Source of the DNA: Bradysia coprophila
Lineage: Eukaryota; Arthropoda; Insecta; Diptera; Sciaridae
NCBI RefSeq assembly: GCF_014529535.1
Contig: NW_023503372.1
Coordinates: 500,075-564,074, forward strand
Length of the DNA stretch: 64,000 nt
Reading direction: 5' to 3'
The notes under the pieces were generated by a model. The model was given only the letters and a program-made list of their open reading frames with translations. It was not told the origin of the DNA and did not search any database. Below are positions 35,611 through 55,100 of this stretch, piece by piece. Every line of letters starts with the position of its first letter. The stretch's first letter is position 1. The translations under genes and the position numbers were made by a program.

Positions 35611-36146
35611 TCTTTCCTCAACCTGAAGGATTATAACAAATTCACGCGATTACAAGCCACTTTTCTGTAACGAATAGAAGTCTTACGAAGTTCAGTTGAT
35701 TGAACAATCACCGTAATAATTGCAGTGACACTGGAGCCAAAACAACAATGTATGAGCGCTGCAGATTGCAAAGAAAAGACATTTTCAGATTTAATTAGAT
35801 ATCTGATTAAACGACTTGGAATTGTAATTTAAATTGCTAAATTAAGAAGCTTTACGACGCGTTACGGACGATTGCAACATTGTATATCTTCTGCCAACTG
35901 AATGTTTGACGATCCACTCGCATACATTTCGCTCTGATGATAGATCGTTATTAATTAGTGCAGCTTAATGTTGCAAGCGGATAATTTACATTCCTTTTTT
36001 TGTTGTTCTCGTGTGTGAGTGTGTATGTTTTCTAATTCGATTCATTTGTTCATGCCATTTTATGTCACATCTACATGTTGTCGGAGCATTTCTATTTTCA
36101 TACACGAAATCAAAATTAACATTCCGTTTCTTTTGTTGCCTTTCAG

Positions 36147-36600
36147 CTGGTAGCTACAAAACAGGAAGAAATCAAATTTGGGTGATCGAAAATACAAAAC
36201 AAAATTCGTGATAAATGAAAGTGCCGCCCGAAAAAGAAGTTTTACCCGACTTAAAATCCGCAGATTTTTAGAATACCAAAAAAAAACAACAAGCAAACCG
36301 ATAACCAGGATACCACAGAAGGAAAATAACCGCAATCCAACCGAAACGGAAACGTTCAGATTTCAGTACAGACAACAGAAACGAACCGCTATAAAAAAAA
36401 CCGATAGATTCGATGCATACATTCGATGCAAACAGAACTAGAGGAACGGATACACCGACTTCAACCACAAAATATAAAAGAGTGCGCTCTTCACTAATCC
36501 AACAATAGACACTTTACAATCGGTATATATGATAGTAGAAGAGTATCAATGTCCATTGTACGAAACGAAGACCTTCTTTCTTAAATCGGTACAAAATAGT
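36147..36600 (+). other. Pten: PTEN 5' leader within coding exon 1
   Basis: A strong polypyrimidine tract and acceptor (TTTTGTTGCCTTTCAG) ends at 36146, implying an upstream non-coding exon. An in-frame ATG at 36529 would add 24 residues (MIVEEYQCPL...) but is in a weak context (TATATATGA). It could be an N-terminally extended form. The open frame at 36178-36441 is unrelated to PTEN. Confidence 0.45.
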
Positions 36601-42787
<6,187 letters not shown>

Positions 42788-45700
42788 GTGAAAAACAAAC
42801 AAAAAAAAAAGTTTAATTTGCGCGTTCGTTGTTGTTTCATGATTTTTTTTTTCATTTTTAAATTTAAGTTCTAGATTTTATGCTATAAATGTTGACTTAA
42901 GTGTGTCAAATTAAATAACAAGAGGACGGAAGAAAGATGAAGAAAGAGAAACTGATAAAAGAGAGAGAGAGAGCAAAACTTTATAAAATTTACAATAATT
43001 TACGTAGAGTACAGCAACGATGTTCTTTAAAAAAAAAACATTTTTTTGTATAACCAACCATCAATAACCAACCAGTTGTAGTTTGATCATTTTAATCTGT
43101 GTAATTTTTATAAATGAATTTATTTTTCCTCGAATTTTCGCTTGTTTTGTTATTATTATTTCTCTTCAAACCAAATGGTTTCAATGATTTTCTTGCCTAT
43201 GAATCACCTGATACCTAATCCCGTTTTTATGAGGTAAAAAATTTATTTCGATACAGCCTGAACATTAAACCATCCTCCCAACAGAAATCTGGGAGCTCTC
43301 GACCCAGATCCAATATTTGACTGACAGAACGGGTTTGCGGAGAAAAGTAAAATACCTCAAACGCTCATACACGTATGTCAGACTCTCATAAGCCCATGTT
43401 TTGTCATCTACTTAGCCTAGTAACGAACGGCAAACCATATTAAATCTGTAACAATCTGATGCAAAATCTTGTACTTCATTCGTTTAACAATTCAACAATT
43501 CAACACAACCAAATTGAATTGTAGGTCATATCTCAATGTCATTGTTGTCTGTAACAGACACTCCCGCTATTGGCATTCGGACAATATCTAAAGGGCTTTT
43601 TGGTTTTTTATGTGAACAAATTAGCAAATTTTCGTCATTCACTGCACTGTTTTGGTGTCAACCAGTTCAGCCCTGATACAGACGATTAGCCGTTCCTGAA
43701 AAGTTTGGACGAATTGCTTTGAGACTTTTGATTCTAAATGTTAGAAGAGATCTAATAAGTGTAGCCTGGAAGCATGTCTCATAGTCGTTTTACATTAATT
43801 GATTCCTATCTTCGTGAAGGAATCATTGCCACTTGGTAAAATCAAAAAATTAAATTTAAAAATCTTGTTGTCCCAGACAACTTCTGAATTCGTAACCTGT
43901 CGGGATGGTCAGATTCAATTTTTTTTCTTCAAAATTTAATTTTATTTCATTTCCACATCAAGTTGGTTTTTTTCTACGATGTAACATAACTATGAGACAT
44001 ACACCAGGCTTTGTTAGAGTCTTTCTAGCGCTCAAAATCAAATGATCCTTAATGTAAAAAAATCGTCTTAGCTAGTGTGACATTAGTCGCCCTATGGAAG
44101 TTTGGATGGTCTCTTGGTCAGTCAGCTGGCATTTAGTCTTGAGGATATTGATTTAACGGGCGATTCCATGAACCGAAGCCCGATAACGACACAATTTTAC
44201 TTTTTGATAATGAAAAACGAAAATTGTAACATACCAAAGAACATGTTAAAGAAACCCACACCAACGTCTTGTCTTACGTCGTATCCATAGAAATTTTAAT
44301 TAGATAACTCTGGTAGAAGTCCATACCGACCTGTCGGTCTGTAAATAAAGAAATTCGAAAACACCCCTGTCTTTTGCCGTTAGTTATACGGTTTCAAAAT
44401 TCTTCCTGCTCACTTCGTTTAATGTCGCAATTACGATCGCATAGTCTTCATTTTTCGGAAATCGTGTTCTGATACTATGTGATGCATTGAAAAATAAAAT
44501 AAAATAAAAAAACTTCAGGAAATTTCAAGAATCTCCGAAACTTTCAAAAATTGAACCGAGTCTCAATGTGCTAACTGTTCTGCGATAATCTAGATAAGAT
44601 AGGATTTGAGTGTCGGAAACTTCCACAATATGAAGCGGAAACACAGATTAAGTATCTTTTTCCAACCAACCAAGCCTTACTACTTCTAATGCTGAAATCT
44701 CTCAGTTTTCAATAGAAATTCGTTAAGGTGCTTAAGGCACACCCCATCACAGAGTCCATAATACCGAAAGGTAAAAAACCTAGAGCGAGTGTAAAGATGT
44801 GAATATCGGCCTGAGGTGTCAATCCACAAAAGCAGATAGGCTCTACTGACTTGACTAACCTGTTGAGATGATCGTTACGCTTGCAGTGATTTGACGATCA
44901 TCTCCACGGATTTATAATTTAAAGCCTTGGTCCACAAAAACGTATCGACCACTAAGTACCCAGGATCATTTGAGAGTGCATACCGGCTATAAGTTGCTAT
45001 GTTGCGAATCGTTGCTATCCAATTAATTTATTCATTAACAAAAATCCTGAATGGTAGGATGAGTTTTGCGGGTGTTGCCTCTTTCCATGACTATAGCGAT
45101 GGTCATCCACTCTGTATTTTCAAATGTGGCATTCCGATCAACTAATAACTCCTAAAAATGCGTGACAATGACTAGTGGTAATGACCACTGGTAATGGGGT
45201 AAACGGGCTAGTTGCGAGCGCCAGTTTAGATGCGAACCCATATCGATCTTCTTCTTTTTTGTTCATCCGAACGAAAGAAAAGACACGAGAGGGCTCACAT
45301 CTAGACCGGAATGGGTAACTTCATGAAGTGACTACAAAGAGAATTTATCTAACAACCACGACACAAATGTATATTGACAATTTAGAGTCATTTGTTCACG
45401 AAGACCACGATCTTAAATGTAAATTTTTCTTGATTCCAAAAGGACTACAGGCACTGGGCAATTGATATGTCTATTCTTTTGGAATGTCGACCAGAAATAT
45501 GCGATTTTGTGGGAGGCGGCTGAATCCCAAAACATAATTTTCTCAATTACCTTCTTATTCCTAACTATACTCGCTCTAAGTGGTTCTATTCCTGACTTCA
45601 CAGACTGTTTATTCATAACTGAGCTTTAAAAACAATTTTTTTTTGTTTATTTGAACTTATAATCGAAACGATTTTATTGAACCAAAAAACTAATATTTTC

Positions 45701-48700
45701 TAGAAACAAATATCCGGAGCGTGCAAGTGCATAGAAACAAAGACACAATTGTAACTTCTGACCGACGAATGTCCCATTTTCCTCTCAGCGATGGAGTCAT
45801 ATCATTGCTATCCAATCACTTTAGGAATTCTATTCGACGGCAGTCCACATGAAAATAAAACAAACCGAAAAAACACGCACACACAAACACTCTAAGTGGT
45901 CGCTGTTTGTCACAGAATAAAAAAACACACACACACGCACACACACACAATACTTGCAACTGAAATGCTGCGATAATATTAATTTAGAATTTAAATTAAT
46001 TTTAGTCCGTAAAATTATGATTTTCCTGCTGATTTACATAAATTTTGTGTTTATTATAATTTTGTGGAACATAAATTGCGAGATGACAGAAATACGAGAC
46101 CACACTGATCCATTGATGGTTTCATTCCGATATGTTTAGTTAATTTAATTAATTTTTTTCTGTTTTTGTTTTTAAGTTTAAATTTATCTTTCGTTTTTGT
46201 GTATGCGGAGCGCAAAAAAAAACGTTGCTTTACCGTTACTTATATGTGATTACAAAGTTTATGTTTACGTAAAAATTACTGCAAAATATGAGGGCGCTTG
46301 ACGTCTCAGTCATAGGCGTAAATTAAACGAAACAAATTTGTGTTGTTGAATTACTCTCGGTCTCGCATTGCTATTTTTAACTGTTCATTTGTCGTCAAGC
46401 AAATCGTTTGTCTCATTGCTTCAAATCACAGATTCACACAGTTCGACCAGTTTAGTCACTACAAAATGAACAAATTTGCATATTTTTAAACCAGGCGTGA
46501 GAGCCGCCGTTCAAACTACCACCGATACATAATAGTTACATATTTCCGTCATGGAATAGAGTGGAACGCGGTTCGGCTATTTTCAATGACTCTCATGTCT
46601 GGTTCGACATATGAGAGATGTGGAATAGTGTCGTTGATCAATGCTATACATAAACGTTTCCACCAAACTCATTCAAAAAGCTCAAGCATTATGGAAACAC
46701 TCACACCACACAGACACAGTGACCAACAGACATACTGTCAAACGTAACTTCCTTTGTGCTTGGATCTGTGGCTCCCTCGCAGGTAATCTCAATGTTTTGC
46801 CAGATTATCGTCTGTACCAGAAGTTTTACAATTCAATTTTTGTACAGGTAATGTCAACCAAATCTGTGTCTAAAGTTGCTTCAGCTGATCTACCAACTGT
46901 TCCACTCATACATTCACACTGCATATAAGGCTACGACGCGCTTGCGTGTAACTTTCATACTCTCATAAGGAAGTATAGACAGTGTGTTTGTATGAGTGGA
47001 CCAGCTGAAGGAAACTTAGTAGCAATGGTTGACTTTAACTGTAGTCTAGCACAATACGTTCTATCCCAGTGGTTAGTTTTTATTTCTGACGAAATACTTA
47101 AAGTCAAATGCTGGTTTAAAGATCTTTACAGGAGAAGTGGACCAAGGGATGAAAAGGTTTTTTTCCTTCGGTCAACTACATAGGTAAATAAAACCAACAC
47201 TCGATCTATAAATCAAAAACTAACAAAAAAAATGTGCCTGCCGCAGGTATGTTCCTTTCCATAGCAAGAATTTTAACCAGATCGATTGTAATGCTCAGGT
47301 TGTTGTTGTTTCGATGGATAGTGGAAAAATCAGGAACTATTTTTGGGAAAATTTCCGAACTTTTCTTGTTTTTCGGAAAATATTTTTTCGGTAAAATTTT
47401 AAAGAAAAGTTGGAATTTTTGCGAAAAATAGTGAAGAAATGGGAAAACGTTTTTCCAAGAATTGTCGCTGGTAGAATATCACCAAATCTGTTTATGTCTG
47501 AGTCACTATGAACTGTACCAGGTTACCCGTCATTGTTCAGACGCGATTTACTTTTGTAAGTCACACAGATTAGGCCAATGGTGTAAGAGTGAAATATTAA
47601 ATTAGACGTGAAGACAAGACACTTTACCTCTACGCAGTCGTATATCAATTGAACTGTAAAATAATGTCCAAATGAAAGTTTTTCTTTTTGGTTTTGTTTT
47701 TTGTTAAAATCAACAAGTTTCACTGTTCTGAACGCTTTGTTTTTGTGGTGCCGTTTTGGTTGTAAAAAAGAGAGGGAAGAAATTTTTAGATAAATTTTGA
47801 ACACTAACCTTTTAACAAATTTTGAATGCATTTTTGCTAACACTAAATATTGATTTTGAACTAAAAATAAAACAAAAATATTTTTTTTACTAACTGTTTT
47901 ACATGCTGCTTGCTTACTCCATCATCATCATTAACCATATTTCCAATTTGTGGTGACTAATTTCCTGTGTGTTTTGTACATATTAAATATTTTTTAAAAA
48001 TATTGTCTTTCTGTTGTACAAATTGTGTGGATCATTTTGTTCTGGTTTTAAATTAAAAAAAAAAATTGACAACAAAATGAAATTTTAAACAAAATCTGTG
48101 GATGTTGCACGTGCGCACAATGCATATATACAGCTGATTCGCCAGAAAGTCCGATCGGACGGTATCGTTTGTTATCAGAATCGGACATCGGAGCCGTATA
48201 CTCACAAGACTCGCACAACAATTTAGTGCAAGCTTAAAAGTTACAGTGATGAATCAATTGGATCGGATGGGAAAGAGAGAAAAATTTGGACAGAGAAACT
48301 ACTTTTTTTGTCGTATTTTCCTTTCCTCCCGAGCGAGATGAAAGGAGAATTTGTGAATCAATTTTTATATATGTGTGCTTGTTGTAAATGTTTTCGTTTT
48401 TGGATATTTCATTTCGTTTTTACAATTCTCTATCCACACAAAAGTAATAAATTGGTAAAGAAAATGGAAAAGAACAAAAGAATTGTAAAAACTAATGTGG
48501 AAAACTATTCAATAAAACTAAAACTTAGACTTAACAAATTAACAAAGTAAAAGAGAAGATGAAGAAAAGTATGAGAAAATTAAAAAACAAAAAAAAATAT
48601 TTTTTCAAATTTTGTATGATTAATAAAACTGACATTATTAACGATCAATTACAGAAAAAAAAATGATGAGAAAATTAAGAATTTTTTGTAAATATTTTTT

Positions 48701-49890
48701 AACGTACTGATAATAAGCGATTGGTAAAATAATATTCATATAGTGGAAAGAAAAGCTGTCATCTTACTACTATATACTTAAACTACTTACTAACAATCTA
48801 ACACCATAATTTCCCCTCCCCCTTTTTTTAAAACAAATTTTTTAAATTGAGCCCATGGCAGTTTTTCATTAAAAAAAATTAAAATTTAGTTTTAAGAATT
48901 TTCTATTTTTAATGAGAGAGCGAAAGTTAACAAAGTTTTGGATGTATGGAAAAAATATGTTTGAGATTGTTTGTCATTTTTATAAGTGCTAATGAGAATA
49001 TGCCAGCGGTTTAATCGTCTACTTTCTTTTAATGTTATTTTTATGTCAATATTTTCGTTTCAATTTTCCCCCTTTTCTTCCTGTTCTGGTTATCATTTTC
49101 CTTTTTTCCCTTTTTATGCACAAATTTCATTCCATTCGGTAAAACACAAACGTCCACAATTGGTGGCATGATTGTAGGTAGGAACCTAGGACTTCATCAT
49201 ATTTTCATCTGCACTCGTCGTATTTGTTCAGAGATTTTGCCATAACCGAATAGACAAAAGAATTTTTCTAGCGAAAATTGCGACAATTTTTGCTCCTTTT
49301 TTTTAAATTTTCATGTTCTTCCTGTTCAGTGTAATAATGTAATTGACTTAACTAACCGACTCTCAACTGATTAGTATGAATTTTCCGATGATTAACAAAC
49401 GTATTCAAGCAAAGTCATCAATAAAGTTATGACTTCTTTCAGGGCCTATTTTCAGAATCTTCTCTCATGAATTTCGAGAATATTGAAGAATTTCAGTAAT
49501 TTTCCAGAAACAATTTCACAAATATTGGCACTGATCGCCTACCATTATTATACGAATTATTTACTCTTATTGTGCATCTAGGATTTCAATTGTTCACATT
49601 TTTTCATTCGCAAGTTTTCAAATTGTACCGTTGTGAACCGGTACGTCCCACCCCCCGCAAATTTCAATAATTATACCAATCTTGTAGATTCATTCTCCCA
49701 CTACTTGTACGTATATAGCCCAAGTTTAGGTGTCCCTCCGATCAGCCGAATGTTTTAGGAAAACAATAGCGCAAATGATTAACACAATGATGAAAAGAGA
49801 CAACAACACTTAGAATTTTTGGTTTTATTTTTGTGTTCTCACATTTTCATTTATTTATTGTAGTGTTTTCATTTTATTTGTGTGTTACAG

Positions 49891-49969
49891 GCGAATCGAC
49901 ATACCTGTGACCACCCCATCTAGTACCATCTCATCAAACAAAATAAATATTCGAAAAAAAAATTACTAA
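49891..49969 (+). CDS. Possible C-terminal coding exon, gene unknown
   Basis: TTGTGTGTTACAG at 49878-49890 is a good acceptor. The following frame reads RIDIPVTTPSSTISSNKINI, then five residues and TAA. Codon use and Ser/Thr content look less random than the surroundings. No partner exon was identified, so this remains a weak candidate. Confidence 0.18.
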
Positions 49970-51879
49970 ACATTTATATACGCACTCCTAGTAGCTATAC
50001 TACTGTACTATTAGAATTACAACAAAAAATAAATTTTTTATTTAATTGAAAAAAAGAAACTGTAGATTTCACCTTAGGTCACTTATAAAAAAAGGAATAT
50101 TAGAAAAAAAAGAGTAAAATCGAAGAAAAATTCCACCAAAATTACACGTAACAAACCAATTTCTTAGTTCTTGGTGTGCTTCCATAAACAAATATTTATT
50201 TTGGTTATATTTTTGTTCATTGTGTGCATGTTATCCAAATATATATATATGCCATATATAAATTCTATATATATCTACCATACTACAATTGAATGAACAT
50301 TATATATAGTATGAGTATGATGTGCTTGTGTATTATATTAAATTATAATTACCTAGAATATATACATACATCTAGAGTGAGAGAGAGAGAGAGAGGTGTT
50401 CTTTCAATCGCATTTTGTTCAAATATTAATTTACAATTCAACCATTTTTTTTAAATTCTGTAAAGCTCATCCACATTAACATAACAAGCATAACGTTCAA
50501 CGGGCAATAACAACAAAACAAACGGTGTGTACAGTGTTAATAGACGCATTATATGAATAGAATCTATGCACTGGGGTTTACTAGTATCTAGAAATTCCAG
50601 CACCTTATTGCCGATCCATAGGAAATCAGTTGGAAGTTTTGATTCGATTGATGTATCACATTTAAGGAAATTTCAATAAAGAAATTCGGTGAAGGAACTG
50701 TCTAATCAACGCAATACAACGCTGCGTAAATGTAGAAATGGGTCATGTCACACATTAGCTAATTATAAAAGAAAATAATTTTCATTGATCTATCTCCGTT
50801 TTAAATTGACTCACGATTCGTCAGTGACCATGTTAATAGAAGATTTGACACTAACCTATTCGAAACGGAGATAAATGAAAAAAATATTAATTTTTTTCAT
50901 ACGTCGCTAATGTTTCTGCATTTAACTCTGCATATTTCTACTTGTAGGAAATTAAAAGAAAGGACAGTTTTAATCCTCATACGGTAAAGCTTGTGGAATG
51001 AAATGGACAGACATTCATTCCACACTTTTACCTTATGAGTACAACAATACGCCGGGTGTATATAGTAAAGTGTCGATAGCACATGTGGCATGAATTGCAT
51101 GAACTTGTTGGAAATTATCGGTTCTTATAACGTGCAGGTAGAGTTATGCACTGAATTTTTCCTTCTTCTTTTTTTTACAAATTCAATATTTTGACTCCGC
51201 TCACTTAAGTACCGACGTTCTTTGTCCATACCTAAAGACTGATGTTTCTGCTCTCCCCATGTACATTTGAATCAGATTTTATGCACAGTCAAATTAATAG
51301 TGTGGACATAAGAAGTACATAAAAACATTATTGAGTGTAAGAACCGCAAACCAAACTCTATTATACCTCTTGTGGCAATGCCTCTTTTTCTGAGAAAATC
51401 ATCTTTCTCCCGGTTATCCCATTTAACAATTTGAATTTAGTTGGCTACGATATGATAATTTAGAAGAAGGTTTCGAAAACAATTATTTGAAAATATGGGC
51501 TCTGAAACTCAAAAAATACGTAGCTACATAGCTGCATTCTGGATTTTGCTCGATAAATTTTAGTTTTTGTTCGGAACCTGGTAGAAATGATCAAATAGTT
51601 ACTTGATTGAATACTAGCATCCTTGGCAATATGAAGATCCTTTACTTCCTTGTAATTTCTCTCAATTGGGCTGACTAAACAATTTTTGGAGAATTGGAAA
51701 TACTTCACATATGTTCTGCCCTAAAATCCATAGAACGCAAATTTGAATATATTCATCGAGGTATCATTTAATGCTTATTTGAATGTCCTGCTTGGGAATT
51801 ATGGTACTCCAGATTACTTAAAATTTTAGCTTACTTTAGCGGATATTCCTCAGCAATTTTGAGAGTTTACAAACATTTT

Positions 51880-52160
51880 AATGAATTTGGAGAATGAATT
51901 CCTGAAAATTCTGAAAATTATCCAATATTTAAGGATTTTGAGGAGTTTTGGTAATTTAATTCTTCAAAAACTCAAAATCTTGAATTAAAAATTTGTAAGA
52001 AAAATTCTTGAAGTGAAAGTGATTTTGAGAATTTGAAGAATTAAATTCCAAAAATCTTAAAAATTGCGTTAAATTCTTGATATTCTTCGAATTTTAAAAA
52101 TTCTTACATTTATAAATTTTTGGAGAACTTTGATAATTTTCAACAATTTTTAAGAATTTC
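51880..52160. repeat. Degenerate AATTCTTGAAA low-complexity region
   Basis: Variants of AAAATTCTTGAA and TTTGAAGAATTT alternate in both orientations every 10-25 bases. A shorter stretch of the same kind is at 31145-31210. Confidence 0.5.
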
Positions 52161-55100
52161 TTGGAATATAATTCCTAAAATAGGCTATGCTTGAACCTTA
52201 TGCTTGTTAGACGCCCAGACATCTGAATTTTTATATTTTGCTTTACTCGAGGCTACTGAAATTTAAAAAAACAAAAACAAATCACAAAAAATATGGAAAC
52301 GTGTGTTGTATATTTGGAAACCGTTTTTATTTGATTAGGTCCATGAAAAATATATAAAATTTCTAAGGAATTCTATATATTAAAAATACAATTTACGAAT
52401 CAATGTACATATAAAGCCATAATTATTAATGAAAAATGCAAACAGTGAAAGTATGTGGAATGGAAAAGGAAAAACTAATCTTTTTCTTATTAATTAAAGA
52501 TTTAAAAAGATAAAATGAAACAAAACAAAAAATAAAATTTAAAAGAAAAAGAAGAAAACTAATTCGATTTATATTGATGCACACTTACAAACTACTCATT
52601 AATATTTTAGCTGTGATAATGATAATTTTTTCATTAATTTCCATTTAAAAAAAAAAATTACATATTTTAAAGAGAGAAAATAAAAATTGATATTACGTTT
52701 TTAGTGTACAAGAAACTGCTAAATATTCCATCTGCGTATCAAAACAAAAGGGGTAAATTGTGTTTAAAAGACTTGGTTTTCAAAGTAGAGTTTACAGAGC
52801 ATGGCTATGTGAACTGAAACACTTCCCAAACGAAATGGCTTGCTAATATCATATATCGAGGGATAGATAAACTAAAAATTTCTCTGCCAACCAAATGAAA
52901 TACTTCAAAGCTCAAAAAGGAAATACTGAAGAATTTGTTTAAATCTCGAAAAATCCAGCAAAAACGGCAAACAAAATCTCAAGAAAATCATATAAAATCC
53001 TCAGAGCTTTTTAAATCAACGAAATATACGAATTTTCCCATTTTTTCATAAAATTTTCTCACATTTTCCTAGATCTTCACACATTTTTGTGAATTTTCCC
53101 ACAAATATTTGTTAAAAATTAACAGGAGAAGCTGGGAAATGTGGGAAAACAGTTTCCCGAAAAAAGTTGCTGCAATTATCAGCGCCTCGATTCACATTTT
53201 AGTATACGCACATATCGTGTGACTGCAAAATTTATTTTAATTGATCAAGGTGTAAATGATCATCATAATTCATCGAAATAATGCTTAGACTAGGATCTAA
53301 CTTGAAACGTAGTTTTTCTTTTACTAAATTACCAGTAGATTACGTACAGGACATGTTGGAAGTCTGTAACGCAAACTTAAGTGTTACAATTTCACTAGTC
53401 AAATATCGAAGCCAATTTCGTTTTATCTGATAGAGTGACATAAAAGGACATCAAAAGAGTTGGATGAAGTTCTCCAGCTAGTAGACAAAAAAGGCTTTAA
53501 AGTTATTAGGCAAATGGCATTACACCATGTACCCACCCAATCGACTCAATTTTAAAATGCAATTTGGTCGATGTGTCTGGACTTTATAAATCAACTCAGA
53601 ATATCTCGTTGCCAGTCTCGCAATAACCAATTAGTACCAATTCTGATGTTTACTAATTCTTTCTGTCTAACTCGAGAAAAAGTATTTTTTCGGCGGGCAG
53701 ACATATTCGTTTCTGCACAAAGAGGGAAATGAAGCCATCTCAAGATATGATCTCTTATGCTGTCAGAGAAAATCATATTCCGATATGGCCCCTTAGGTGG
53801 CTTACTCGACTTAAGCGTACCGAAAATCTGAAGGAACCATCGCTTTTAGCACACGCAATTAGTATCATTAAAAGAGAACAAAACTAAAAATTTCACTTAT
53901 ATACGCTACGCGAATCTATGTAAACTGCACCTTTAAGGCATGCAAAACCAAGTAATTGATAGAATTGTCAAAGATCTTAACAAAGTAATGGCTTGCGTCC
54001 TGTGTCTGTCTTCAATGAAACTGATTACAAATTTCTGATCTCTGGATATGCAGGGATGAATTTGAAAAGATAATTCTCTCCGTTGAAGATTTTTAACTAA
54101 GTAAAAAAAAAAACAAAAAATTTGCGACGTTGAAAAATCGTCTGTGATATGTGAGCTTCACTTTAATAAAATCTTCACAAATTATCGCTATAAAGAAACC
54201 TATTCGTGTTCGTTGTTCGTGTCCATATAATTCAGTCACTTGTTCTTTGGCACAATGCCCCCACCATCATCCCACCCCCTCGCTTATTGTCCTAATGTTT
54301 TATCTGCTTTGTAAGTGACCTCATAATGACAAAAAATGGACTTTGGTGTGAAGGAATTACATCTTAGCTTATGGATCATGTACAAATTAGGTTATTTTCA
54401 TTGAATTCTAATTATCAAACAAAACAGATAAGAAAATTGTGTTTGTTATAAGAAGACTAGTTAGATGGTCATCTCAAGAGAAAATCCTTTAAAACTAAAA
54501 ACTAATTTCGTTTATAGAAATCGCCTTTGTAAATTTGCGAAAAAAAGTAATTGGATACACAATTGTAAGGCGGATAGATATTATATATCTGTCTGTCCGT
54601 TATGAACATTTTCATAAAACAAATATGCGTAATGATAAAAACTTTAAAAGAAAAGGAAAAAAACAAAAAAAAAACTTGCGACTTATTTCTGTGCATTAAA
54701 AGGAGAAAAATAAATAATTTTAAAGTGTTTTAGTAGAACAAAAATTTTAAAAAAAATAATTAGATTCTTAAAAAGGCCACAATTTAATTAATTAAATTAC
54801 AAAATGTATTTTGCTTCGAATGTACGAATTCAAAGCCATACCTTTGTTTTTAAAACCAATAATACCTTGGAATCCTGTAACATTTTCGATGGTGTTGGAA
54901 TTGTTGGAATGACAAAAGAGTTGAGAATAAAATCTGCAACTTGGTTTGTTTAAAGTCTCGTCGTTTAAAATAAAATCTGTTACTTCAATTGTTTAAACGA
55001 TATAAACGATTTGTAGCCAGACCTCATCGCTTCTTTTCCGGCATTGTTGTCGACAGCAGATGATTAGAAAGATCTATTTTTTCCATTTTTCGGAAAAACG

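Larger units (their letters stand above)
26934..36146. other. No coding region recognised (possible PTEN leader intron)
   Basis: About 9 kb. All open frames (up to 124 residues, at 31099) lack motifs, are AT-biased, or lie in repeats. It contains the palindrome insertions at 30037 and 35456, hairpins at 33870-34051, inverted-repeat elements at 34121-34653, and AT-rich sequence. Confidence 0.5.

Noticed and set aside
36178..36441. 87-residue Lys/Arg-rich frame just before PTEN
   Set aside because: It lies in the probable leader, in a different frame from PTEN, with A-rich composition and no motif.
45954..46139. Small membrane peptide frame (IFLLIYINFVFIIILW)
   Set aside because: The hydrophobic run follows from TTT/ATT-rich DNA; no splice or conservation support.
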